From Muricea muricata (Eukaryota > Cnidaria > Anthozoa > Malacalcyonacea > Plexauridae), in contig OY979718.1 of assembly GCA_963855995.1 (NCBI GenBank), positions 40,979,559 to 41,043,558 of the forward strand: a stretch of DNA of 64,000 nt. The letters are read 5' to 3'. The notes below the pieces were generated by a model. That model was not told where the DNA came from, made no database searches, and saw nothing but the letters and a program-made list of their open reading frames with translations. Below are positions 9,336 to 21,015 of the stretch, piece by piece. Each line of letters starts with the position of its first letter. The stretch's first letter is position 1. The translations under genes were made by a program, and so were the position numbers.

Positions 9336-12300
9336 TTACATCATTGGGCATTTATCTGGTTTGAATTTTTCTCCAAAAGCCCCTTGGCCTTGTAGCTAAT
9401 ATAAAAAAGAAATACAATGTTAATAATATATCATAAAATTTTTCGTAAAAGTCATAAAGATAAAAGATTAAATTAATTCCTTCCATAGTGGCAGGTAATG
9501 CGGAGAAAACATGAATATAAACCTGTTAGGGACTCGTAACTGGTAGAACCGTTAAAGACAGTGCAGAAGCTATTCATCATTACAGCAATGCACATGCTAT
9601 TCACCATTAAAGGCGTGTATTCATTCCTCACATTAGACGTTACCCTTATCGTACGTGGTGAGTTAATCATTCTCTGTGGAATGTATGGATTTCCTCGGGG
9701 TATCTCTGTTGGCATGAACGATGTATGGTTTGGGAACATTTTATATAGCAAGGGACTACCAGAGTGGAACACTGAACAACTACAGGGTGTCCCGCAAAAC
9801 GTCCCTGTTTAACAATAATAGAGTGATTTTAAAGAGGAAACTTTCTTTTGGGACACAGTCTATAGAAAGTCTTTAAACTCCCGCGCTGAATTAGCCTATA
9901 GTTTAACTCGCGGTTCTGTACCCCCTTGTCATGAACGAAACGAGCTCCTTTGAGGAAACATCAATAGACCTTTGAAGTGCTTACGTCACGCAAGTGTCAA
10001 ACAATGAATTGCAATGCAATCTGGGAAGCATTTGGGAAAAAATAATCTTGGTTTGAATTAATAAAAAACTGGGTGACGTAAGCGCTTCTGAAGTCTATTG
10101 ACATATCGACTTGGTAAACAATATATAATAAAAAAATCCGAAATTAAATTCATAAGTAGCCATATTAATTTTCTTTCTCCATCTTTTTTTTATCAAGAAT
10201 CTACTTCATACACTTTCACACCCTTGATGAATTCGAAAAATTCGTAGGATTTTTCTTCTGCGCTGTTGGTTTGTGATAATATCACAATAAAACGTTAAAT
10301 GGCATGCAAACGGGAATTAATAGGGTGCCAGATAGCATAACGAAGGTATTTTCAACGACTGTGTAGTTTAAGGTACAGGACGTTGGCAGGTGACTGCATG
10401 GTTCGTTATTAGTAAAGATACTTACACCACTTCCGACTAGCTCTTCCGGGGGTTGACCATACCTTTGCATCTATACATATGGACAGGTAAATTTATGTAA
10501 ATATATAACTTGTATATAGTTGTTCTATTTTAATCCACTTTAAAAGACTGAAGATATAAATAGCTCAACTATAGTTTAAAGTCTTTTAAAGTTCAATATG
10601 CAACATATTTTGAACGATGCTATTAGTTCGTGTTAAAATGCACTGTTGCACTGCGGTTTAATAGGCAATTGCCAAGACAGACTAAATTTTGATCCAGGGA
10701 ATATGAACAAAATTGTTCATTGAACTAAAAAGAACCTCCTGAAATTAGTAACTTGCAAATTTTAGTTGCGGAATGTTGTAAAATACTGAAAATGGGGCGA
10801 TGGCTGAAGAGAATGTACGAGAGGTAGGTTTCAAGATGGCGGCTGTTTTTCAAGATTCTTAAAACGAGAACGAATCAACAACCAGACAATTATAACATTC
10901 CTAAATTTAGGTTAGGTTTACGGTAAGGGTTAGGATAGGGCGAGCTTGAAAACCTACCTCTCAGTTATTCTTTTTTTGCTCTGTAAATACACATTTGTAT
11001 TACGCACGGGAAAGCTATCCTATACCAAATTCGTCTCAAATGTTGTGGCTTTCCCATGCGTAATACAAATATACACAAAATTCGAAAACTTCGTTGGCCT
11101 ATACGTTCTGTTATCTGCAACATTTTGCCACCAAACGTTGCAATTTTACTAATTTTAGCTGTTATGACAGATTTTGTTCGACATATTTCTCTGGATCAAA
11201 GACATTCTTAAGATTCTCAACATTCTACCATTTTGAGCAATGGCAATTTTGTTATTATTTTCATCTGTAAATACTTAAAAACAGTTATTGATATACAAAT
11301 GCCAATTAAAAACGTAATATATGTACGCACATAATTTTCACATACTCTAATATAATGTGTAACTGACCAAATATAAACCGGTACATTTGTTCTTACTTGT
11401 TACCTACCTTCTGCATTAATCCCATTAATTTGTCGAATCGTTTCTTTTTTACATCATCAGAGTCTTTCTCGTTTTCTTTTTCGTATTCAGAACATATTTC
11501 ACAAACTAATTTGTACTGCGTGGAGTAGTTTTCATGAGCATTGCTTGGCAGAGTACCTTTCTTCTCGTCCAACCATGAAGGGTACTTCAAATAAAAAAAT
11601 GTGCAAATACTTGAAACTTAGTTTTTGGTTTGTGTATTTTCGCACGCCCATATACTCTTGTTCCAGAAACTTATGTGTCATGTGAAATTAATTCAAAATC
11701 AAATCAGTCTTCCAAGCGGTAAAAAATCAATAACAACCTATTCCAAAAAGGCTCCAGACGTGCTTGCCAACAAAGTCAAAGACCAATTGACCAATTACCG
11801 TTAGTCCGATCCAATTTTATTGATGTCCGACGAAAATGATGCAAACCTACTCTTTCTTACAAGGCAGTGTAACCATAACTAAAGATCGCATAACAAAAAA
11901 TGCTACGATATTGTTAGTAATTGCTTGGTCTCTGTTATTTTTCATACTTTAGGAGCGAGGCACATGCATGCATAACAAGTGAAGCCGTTTTGGCAGAGCT
12001 CATAGTGGTAAGTGGTAAAATGTGCGCTGTATTTACATGCATAATTTTGCACGATCTTTGACTCTTTCTACATCTCAAAAATTTAATAGTTAGATAAAAT
12101 GGTTTATATAAAAATCATATCTCATTGTGGAGAAGCGAATGATTAGCCGTACGGTTTTTCATTGATGAAAACTTATCGTATCAATTAACCAATGCCGCAA
12201 TGGTACTGTCATTTTGCTCACAACATGGCGGTCTGCATACTTGGGTGAGCGCAAAAGGCTATTTGGCTTTTTTTATAAAAAAGAAATGGGTATTTTGTGT

Positions 12301-15300
12301 CTAAAAGTTTTCAAAGCTTATCCACAGAGGAGGGAGGGAATCTTAAATGGAATGGCCCGATATTGTTCGCCATGAGAGACTTCTATTCTAATACGTATGG
12401 CATAAACAAATTACTGTATGGTTGGGTCGTTTGTGCGATTTTCATATGCACTTTTAATATGTACTTGTTGTGAAAGATTAGTAAACTCACCCGTACGCTG
12501 CGCTTACTCTTTGTTAAGCAACCTTTCACAACTCTTGCATAAAAACCGTACGCACCCGCCGACCATGTAATCTCGATAAGGCCAAAGTGGGAGCGCATTT
12601 CTCCACAAATATAATATGTAATAAAAGGCAGTAACATACAGCAAATAGTTCACCTTTGCTCGTAGTTCATCCAAAGCTGGGTAAAGAACATCTTTTGACA
12701 ACAGGTTCATCATCATGCCTTGCATCATGGGAAATATCCCTTCATTGAAGTTCGCATCTTCACCGTCAACTCTCATATCTGACATCGCTTTAAGAAAATT
12801 TTCATCAACATCTGTCGCGTTCTTTAAAAATAATTGAAAAATTGTAATATTTACAATTCAAAAAAAAAAAACACAAAGGAAAACTGTCATGGCCGTGAAG
12901 GACTGTTTATGTAATATTCAAAACACGAACAGAGTGCTTCATCAAATCTAAAACGCGAGGCGGAGCCGAGTGTTTTATATCTGATAAAACACGAATGACG
13001 AGTATCTTAAATGGCTTAAAAAACGATCAATTTTATACCAATCTTGTCAGTTTGTTTTACTTACTAATTTGCACGCATGCATAATACACTTACCGACATA
13101 TCGTTTGCATTTTCTGCAATATCTTTCATTGTTTTCAATAAATGAGCTTCAAATGCTTCAACATTTTCTGGTAAAGGCATATCTCCACCATTAGCAACGT
13201 CTATAAATAGCGATGACACACAAATGAACATAGAAAAATACTCAATCATACATATCTTTCATGGGAAGAGAATGATTCACACCACGAGTAATTCTGGAAC
13301 TTTTGTAAGAAGTAGTTGTGATCATTATATGAACAACTTTGCGTTCTATTTTCTACTATATATGCAATTTTAAGGCCAGTTTACACTGGTAAAGCAGTGA
13401 TGTTTGCTGCATGTGTGATTTCCCTCCAAATTGAATTAAAAATAAATCATGTAGAGTTAAACTAATGCCTTGAAATTAACATTGTAATCAAATGTAACAT
13501 CAATTAATCAGACACTGCTAGTTGGTTTCCTTTCTTAAAAGAACAGCACAAGATCTCCAGTACCTGGATTTGGGCAGGCAGCCTTTTCAGCAAATTCATT
13601 CCATTGTCTCAAAAGTTCATCATCCTGACCTAAAAGCATCTTCATTGACTTCTCAAATTCGGCAGCTGTTGTTTCTATATCAGACTCGCTTAACCCCCAG
13701 TTGTCAAATGACGGTTCATTGGAATCTTGTGGAGCCAATTTAGCATCTTTTGCTGAGTCTAATTCGCTTTCTTTTGCCGAAGTTTTGCAAGATGATGGCA
13801 ATTTTTCAAAATCTTCCAGCGCACCTGCAGATTAATTTTAGAATTTGGAAAATAATATCAAATTAATTTAAATCAACATTTATTATATTGTTATGGGTGT
13901 TTACGTACTGTAAACTAAAATACTTGTATAGTCCATATTTTCACTAGTGAAGATATTAAAAAATATGTAACACGTGAAAAACGTGTGCGTTTTCCCGCAG
14001 GATTTATGTGTTCCCTGTTAGCTTGTTCTGACTTCTGATCATATAATAAAAAGAACATTAGACGGTAGCTTGAGGATATGAATATTATTTTCTCTTGTTG
14101 AAATTTTACTCACGCACTGGGCTCGTTCATAAAACATTGTTTTCACCATTTGAAAAAATATTCATATCCTCGCACCAGTGTGTAATATTCTCTATATATG
14201 TACACTTTTCTTAGTATTAAAGTTTATTATGCGCATACATATTTAAGGCACTGTTACACTATGCAACATTAACTCTAATTCTTAAATTTGAAATAAAGCC
14301 ATTGGCAGAGAAGATGTGAGATAAGTTGCATAGTTTAACACAGTGCCTTTACACTACTGTACATATGCAGAGTGTCCCAAAAAGTGGGCACATGTGTACA
14401 TAACTGCATGATATTTATTGCCATTCTTAGCTAATTATAATGCACTGTACAGGGTTTTATGTTCAAGCCAGCAAATGGCAAATTTTTCCAGACTTTTTCA
14501 TTCAACCCCTCCCAAATTCGCCAGAACTGCATGCTACATTTAGTAAAATATCTATTGTTCTCAGCTAGAATCGTCTCTTTCACCATAGCTTTATCCTCAT
14601 TAGCCAGAGCCACACAAAAAACTGAGACACTGCTATAAAGAAAACATACTCCTAATGACAATACTATCTTGTAAACTCAAGATGCGAGTTATTGACATAC
14701 TAAGATACAAATCATAGTAGTGATATTTCTACTCTATTTCGGGATCATTGTCATTGTTTAACATTGGTTATTATTAATCACATGCCACATACTTCTGTTG
14801 AACTTACCTGTACTTGTAACACAATGGGAAAGTGGGCAACTCACTAGATGATTTAGTATTAAAGGTAAGTGATACAAAAGGTCAATTTCACCCAGTATGG
14901 AATGTAGACATTCTGCTCCGGACATGTCCATTGTACTACACAGAATTTTGGTACAAGAGCTGGAGCACAATTTGAATTATATACTGGCTTTTGGTGCACA
15001 ACTGGTGTACACGTGATACAAGAGAGTGTTGTGAATTATCTGGACTAGTATCATACATCGCCTTTTTAAGTTCATTCCAGTATTGGTATTATGTTATTGT
15101 AAACATTACATTGTAAACTTTACAGCGAATTCTAGTCAGGCCCATGCCGTCTAGGGGCATCATCCCCCCAAAATTGCCAGAGGTCCATATTCTTTGGGCA
15201 ACTTGCCTTATTTAAGTGAGCAAGCTAAATATACTTATTGTCTACATTGAAATTAATAAAAATTTCTGTTTTCTAATGTCAACGAAACAAGCTTGTCGAT

Positions 15301-17197
15301 ATTTAGTGCTTTTAAACATACTTTAAAGTCTTGAACTGTGTGAATGGCTTATCTGAATGTTTTGCGTGGGCGTTATCATATCATGCTTGCAACTATATTT
15401 CCAATGAACTAGAGGCTCTAAATTTCAAAATTTTTCTTGCTTGGCACCAACCATAGTGGCACCTTGCAACCTTCAAATTCCTGCATTCCTGTGCACATTG
15501 TGCTCTTCCTCCAAAACAAATTAGCCCTGTATGCCTAATTTTTGTTTCAACTACATACAGCTCTAAATTGTGAAGGGGGCCTTATTATATTAGTTGGCAG
15601 GGCCCTGAATTTCCAGTTACAAGTTACTACTTTATGCATTAATTGCAGAGGCTAATTACAAATTTACGGGTCCTGAAGACCAGATGGCACTTGGAGTGAT
15701 GCTAGTGTTGTTTGGTGCACATTTCTTAATGAGTTCAGAATGTAACTAGAGCAGGAAAAAAAGATAGATTCTGATTGCTGCTGCACAAAATTTGAACATT
15801 CCATGCTGGAATTTCACTGTCTTTTGCACAAGCACTATCCATCATAATTTGTCAATCATCAAATGCCTAAACAGAAGGAGTCACCCCTTGGAAACATACC
15901 ATTTAAGGGGTCGTCGACAAACAGATTTCGTCCACCGATCGCGTCCTCGAAGCAAAGCACTGAAAGTATCAACAACAACCATAACACTCCACACCTGTCC
16001 TTGCCAGAGTACATCGCGTGCATGCGTTAGCTGCTTGCTCATGTTTACTATTTTTCTACTCTTGTATTTCAAATTAAAGTGGGGTTTTTTTAAATTGTAA
16101 CGTACTTATATGAACGTATCGTACAAAAAAGAGATGCGTATCATATTAATACATGTACAACAGTCCCCTGGAGTCAAGTCTAACTAAGTCTAACTAATTA
16201 TTCCTACCGCTGCCAATTTGATCGCGGTCATTTGTTTACATTTGTAGCGAAGCCGAAGAGCATGACCGCACCAATGGACCGCATTTACGAATTGCACAGA
16301 TTTTATGTTCAAATTTGTCGCTTTTAGTCAAGAAATTTATGACTTATAAAAAGTATTTTCTATTTCTTAATTTGACTTCATGTTTTATAAACATTAATAT
16401 CTTATATTTGAATATACAAAAAATACAATACTGTAGCAATATTCGCGAGGTTTCTACGCTTTATATCATATATTTGTTGTCAACACGGCATTTTTAATAC
16501 AACACTTTCATATGGTCGTCTGCGATGAAGGGGGGGGTTGATAACTTCGCGGAACAAGTCCGCGATCGGTGGACGAAACCTATTTGTCGACGACCCCTAA
16601 AATATTGAATGCTTAACCATTAAATAGAAATATTACAAGAAAATCACCAATGACCTTCTGTACTACATACTCTTCTGTGCCGACATGCGATTCAAGAATT
16701 GCATTTTGAATAAACCATACTATACCGTGATACTATTCTGAGGTAAGTATCATTTGACATAGCCTGTGCACAGACCTAAATCAGAATGATTAAAGTCTGT
16801 GAATACTTGAAAGATTTCTTGTCCATGCATAAATTAAATCTCAATTTTCAAGAATTAATTTATGCAATATTATAATATAATACATCAAGAGAATTTTTTC
16901 CTGTAAAATATTTCTGCGATAAACTGCACTAGAAGCAAACATTTGCCATGTAAACCTAGAATATAGTTAGCATTCTTCTCTCGGCCAGGACAAGTAATCC
17001 TTCAAGTCTTAACAGACCTTACTCTTTAGAGTTAGGTCTGTGAATGAACAGGCTACATTTGACCGGGTCACGAGAATATTCACAAGCAAACCTGATCATT
17101 CCAATTTTACTTTACTAGTTTACTTACTATCTAACAATGCATCTAAGTCGTCGTCTTCGTCTTTTTTTGGCTCGGACGTTTCTTCCTTTTCTGCCAT
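9336..17197 (-). CDS. PEX19: Peroxisomal biogenesis factor 19
   Basis: Cytosolic chaperone and import receptor for peroxisomal membrane proteins that docks on PEX3. Seven exons: 17197-17128, 13824-13564, 13200-13094, 12821-12654, 11584-11408, 10470-10426, 9395-9336. All junctions are GT-AG and phases match (1,1,0,0,0,0). The product is 295 aa; the human protein is 299. The N-terminus (MAEKEE...) has an acidic run and DLDALLDSALEDF, the PEX3-binding helix. Exon 4 carries NLLSKDVLYPALDEL, the family's most conserved stretch, in the domain that binds membrane-protein targeting signals. Exon 5 has KLVCEICSEYE and exon 6 has GQPPEELVG. The last, 19-codon exon ends CPMM-stop, a CaaX farnesylation box at residues 292-295, which strongly supports the model. 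The ATG at 17197 is the first in the exon and gives the expected N-terminus. Introns hold several MITEs. PCBD lies head-to-head upstream. Confidence 0.95.
9962..10100. mobile_element. MITE in PEX19 intron 6
   Basis: The inverted ends CAATAGACCTTTGAAGTGCT / ...GCTTCTGAAGTCTATTG share an inner TTACGTCAC / GTGACGTAA block. ACAT flanks both sides (9958-9961 and 10101-10104), a possible 4-bp duplication. Confidence 0.6.
10688..11202. mobile_element. Palindromic MITE family P copy, with a second MITE nested inside
   Basis: The ends TTTGATCCAGGGAATATGAAC and their complement at about 11170-11202 enclose blocks shared with the elements at 23706-24677, 30630-31049 and 34682-35064 (GTTGTAAAATACTGAAAAT, GTATTACGCACGGGAAAG, GCAACATTTTGCCACCAAAC). 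At about 10797-10963 it is interrupted by a copy of the GAGAGGTAGGTTTTCAAGAT MITE that stands alone at 56471-56724. It lies in PEX19 intron 5. Confidence 0.6.
14246..14348. mobile_element. 103-bp PIF/Harbinger-type MITE in PEX19 intron 1
   Basis: AGGCACTGTTACACTATGCA at the left end and the inverted ...CACAGTGCCT at the right end form TIRs of about 23 bp, with TTA on each side (14243-14245 and 14349-14351). There is no coding capacity. Confidence 0.75.
15907..16597. mobile_element. 691-bp PIF/Harbinger-like element in PEX19 intron 1
   Basis: The ends GGGGTCGTCGACAAACAGAT and ...ATTTGTCGACGACCCC are inverted over about 38 bp, including CGTCCACCGATCGCG. TAA flanks both sides (15904-15906 and 16598-16600). 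The small ORFs inside (15792-16100, 16315-16497) resemble no transposase. Confidence 0.65.
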
Positions 17198-17292
17198 CTA
17201 AGACTTTCTAATATTGACGCATGGGACCCCCAATTACCGTTCACAGCAGAATAAATACCAAACAACTCAGTCTATAAAGTGAACAGTACTAT

Positions 17293-20200
17293 CACAGATA
17301 AGATATATACAGATAGGGAACTCGCACTCAATTACCTCAATTTTTGTGTCCCCACGCTCACGTCATTCCACGCGCCACGCAAATTGCTCTGGCAAGTGTC
17401 GTTCGTCGTGTTTTCAGTCAAAAGCATAGGGAAAACCCCGTTCGAAAGTACAAAAATAAATATTTTTGCGAAGTTGCTCCACCGATCTTCATTTTGGGAT
17501 TCAAATTTGAAAGGTAAATAGTAAGTGGTTATCTTTATGTAAAAAGATGTACATTTAGGGGCTAAATACGAAGAATAAAATAATATATACTTTGCACCGC
17601 ATGGCCATATTTTACAATCTCGGTGCTTGTGAAGTTCTGCCGCATCACCCAGGAGAATCCCATGTCCATTTCGATAAGTTAAATGGGCAAAAGTATTACT
17701 TTCCTGTCTTTTAAATTAGTAAGAAAGCATAGGTGTTGATTTTAAAACAATAGCCATTGAATTTGATTGATTCTTTTCGTCGTTTTGAGGAAGACAGGTC
17801 AAACCATTAATAATTAATAGCCCACAATACACATTTGAAAATACCAGTGGCAGTGCAGTGACTGCTTATTGCTCCAGCAGCCATATCTTTACTTTGAAAC
17901 TTAAGAATTTAAAATATACAAATATATTATAATTTTGTATATATAATACTATTTACATGAAATTTAATAATGTATTAATGTTATTAGAGTATATACACTT
18001 TCTACTGTATATCAATCCATCAGTGTGGTCATAGTCAAAAGCAAGAATAACCCCGATAGTAAGGTGAACTTTGTCTTTGTTTAAAGAGCAACAGTGCCCT
18101 CATGCGCCCTACTTTAGTTTTTACTCTGTCTAACGTCAGATGATTTTCTGCCATTATGTTCTGTAAATCCTTAAACACACTACTGTACATAGACCTATGG
18201 TACAGTACTTTAGCATTTTACTCTAATTTTTACTGATTTTGCAATAATTTTACTGATTTTGTCATACTGGTGATTTTACTTGTCAAGTGATATGGTATAA
18301 TAATTTGGCCACAAATGTTGAACCACGGCATATCCCTGTCAACTTTCTATGAGAAACACTGATGATTTGACATGAAATCTACTTTGTATGAATAATATAT
18401 GCTATTTGAGTTTAACATTTATGACTCGGTATGCAAACCATACATGCAAGATCAGACATAAAATGTATATGTTTAAATTTAGTTAATCTCAAGCAATCTC
18501 AATATTTATGAAATCAATTTAAAATTTGATGTCTCATTGGAACCAAGTCATAAACATTGAACCTTCATGTATTTTCTACTTTTCTTCTTTGAACATAGCT
18601 CCTGGTTCCCAAACTTCAAAGGCAAGCAAAGGCACTTGTGAAGACAAATTTTGTACATGCAATGCAAGATTACTACATTTAAAAATGTATACTACAGATG
18701 CTACTGTACAGTGTAATTAAGGTTTAAAAATACAAAGTTTGTTTTGATAAATGTTAATTTATTCCACATTTATATAAAAGTGCTTGATATTAATAAATTA
18801 TTAAAAAAACTAAATATGTGTTCACTGTCAATGAACTATCAATTATTACATTCTCAATGTATAATATACTCTCACTCTAAAACAGGCAATAGACCCCACA
18901 TGCTGTCATGAAAATTACTAAATAAAAAAGCAGCCAATGATCCAATGTTTACTTTTACAGTTATCTGGATATAAAATTTTAAATACTATGGATAAATGCA
19001 TTGTTCCTTTCTTTGATAAGAAAGGAACAATAAGATAAGGGAAGCCCTATTAAATTGCAAAACTCTTCCTTGGGGGGGGGGGGGGCTGGGCTACTTTTTT
19101 CAAACCTTTGATTAAACCAGCACAGTTTGAAGGCATGTTATATAATCTTGTGTTTACTCCTTGAGCCACTCTGGCAAGGTAAAATTATATAAACATAATA
19201 CTATTGTAGCAACTGCCAGGCAAGTGTTTACACAGAAAAATTTTGAACTTACTCAGTAACAGGGTTGCCAGATTGCATGCATAAATTAGCCAAACTTTTA
19301 ACAATGCTCTTTGTTTTTCATTGTATTTGCCTTTTGTTTTCTATGTTTTTGTGACAGCACCAATGATGGTAAGAAATCTGGTAACCCAGCTCAGTAGGGT
19401 GCATAGTAGGTCCCACTCTCAAGGGGTGCAGCATCTCTATTGATGTAAGTAGAGATTATATATATACTTATGTAAAATTGGTAGGCATTCCAATAATTAA
19501 CAATTGGCGAGGTGATTACAAGCCTATATTCACTGAGTCGAAGGCGAAGTGAATATAGGCTTTTCGGCTCAGTGAATATTGGCTTGTAATCACCTTGCCT
19601 TCGGCAACTAATTGTTTTAGTATAAATTTCCAGGCGGTTAAAAATAATAATCAACATAACTCTATAAAAATTCACTTCAAATTTATTACTGTATAAAAAA
19701 GACAAAAAGCAAAAAGCTATAGTCACTGACCAGTGACTGTCACTTCAGAAACAGTGGATCTTGACAAATCAGAGTGCAGGAAAATCAATAGTTACCTGGA
19801 AATTTATACTAAAATCAAATAGTTTTCCACAATCAAGTGAAAAAATTAACCATAGTTGTATGATCCTGTATCTAATTCACTGTAACTGAAAGAATAATGC
19901 AATCTAACAGGATTGATTGGCAATCTAGAAAAATAAAATATAAAACAGTTTAGTTTGACACTCATATTTACAGTAACTCTGCATGCTGCATCCCAATCAC
20001 CATTGACCAATGCACTGTTCTAAGCGTAGAGGAATCATATAAGTTAAATAAAGTCTTCATGTCTTGTTCCATGGCACCGTTTGTGCATGTTGATGTTCAT
20101 TTTGTTTTTGCATGTCCTTGGTCTATAAAAGTGTTTAAATACCCTTTGATACAGCATTGCACTTCACAAAAATATATTGATAATTTCATATATACGAGCT

Positions 20201-20574
20201 GGTGCAAAAAAAAACTTACATTTAAGCCAAATTCCAACTCGAGTTCAGAGTACTGAATCGAATCTTCAGATTGCCTGAGAATTCTCACTCCTGCGGGATT
20301 TTTTTTTCTCATTTTCGCCGCTAAAAAGGGTATTCGTTGAATTCCTTCTTGCTAAGAACACGCAGTGTGCCATTTATCAGTAAAATTCGTCCAGAAAATA
20401 AAGATCGATCGGTTATTGCGCCTAAAATCGCCGTTTAATTGCCAAAATTTTGCATTTCCCTATCTTTTTCCTAATAAAAAATGTGCATTACACTTGCCAG
20501 AGCATCGCGCATGCGCATTAAAAGTGGGGACATGATTTCCCGCGAGTTCCCTATCTGTATATATCTTATCTGTG
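17293..20574. mobile_element. 3.28-kb TIR element splitting the PEX19/PCBD intergenic gap
   Basis: The left end, starting CACAGATAAGATATATACAG at 17293, and the right end, finishing in the exact complement (...CTTATCTGTG) at 20574, are inverted over about 33 bp. Further in, diverged inverted matches continue (TGTCCCCAC, GCTCTGGCAAGTGT, ATAGGGAAA). GTACTAT directly repeats immediately outside both ends (17286-17292 and 20575-20581), a 7-bp target-site duplication. The interior holds no large ORF or recognisable transposase, a 14-G run near 19072-19085 and another MITE at 19499-19616. The CA terminus and 7-bp duplication would fit P/Galileo-like elements, but without a transposase the superfamily is open. 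Confidence 0.7.
19499..19616. repeat. MITE hairpin, AATTGTTTTAGTATAAAT family (copy 2)
   Basis: The arms AACAATTGGCGAGGTGATTA... (19499-19542) and the complement (19563-19612) give a long hairpin containing GCCTATATTCACTGAGTCG. It ends AATTGTTTTAGTATAAATTT, as in the copies at 3971 and 37020. An outer inverted pair (about 19617-19637 and 19793-19816) extends the structure. Confidence 0.65.
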
Positions 20575-20581
20575 GTACTAT

Positions 20582-21015
20582 GCATTACGCAATACTGAGA
20601 AAATATATACAGATCTGCACGGACTGCATCGCAAACAAATCGGCCTCAATCGGTTAGACCGAGCTAGGAACGAGCTGCCGCGATTTTGTGGATGTGAATA
20701 GGTGAGTGATGTGAATTTGCCAAGGGGATGTGCATGGTTCATTTCATTTAGAATTTTAATTTAAAATTAGAATTTTAATACTAATTCAACGAGCATTGCC
20801 TAGTGTTCTATTACAATTTGATAACCTTATGCTTCGATGTTTTGCTCGATTGCGAACTGATTTTAACACTCCAAGCATACAGCTTTGCCTAAAAGAATTT
20901 TCGAAAATGGTAAGTCTGTAGCAAAAGTAAATACTAAAATTACTGCAAAATGATGTAGGTAACAAGACCCCCGCCATTTACTTGCTGCATGAATCTATAA
21001 TCCACAATTCTAAAC
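20582..21015 (+). promoter_or_regulatory. Probable PCBD promoter and 5' leader
   Basis: This is the 434 bp between the inserted transposon and the PCBD start codon. GAATAG|GTGAGT at about 20700 could be the donor of an untranslated first exon. No TATA box stands out. Together with 17198-17285, which precedes PEX19, it would reconstitute a divergent intergenic region of about 0.5 kb if the transposon were absent. Confidence 0.35.

Noticed and set aside
9473-9812. Opposed ORFs of 99 and 83 codons in PEX19 intron 6
   Set aside because: I considered them as a missing PEX19 exon, but neither has the family sequence, and exons 6 and 7 join in phase without them.
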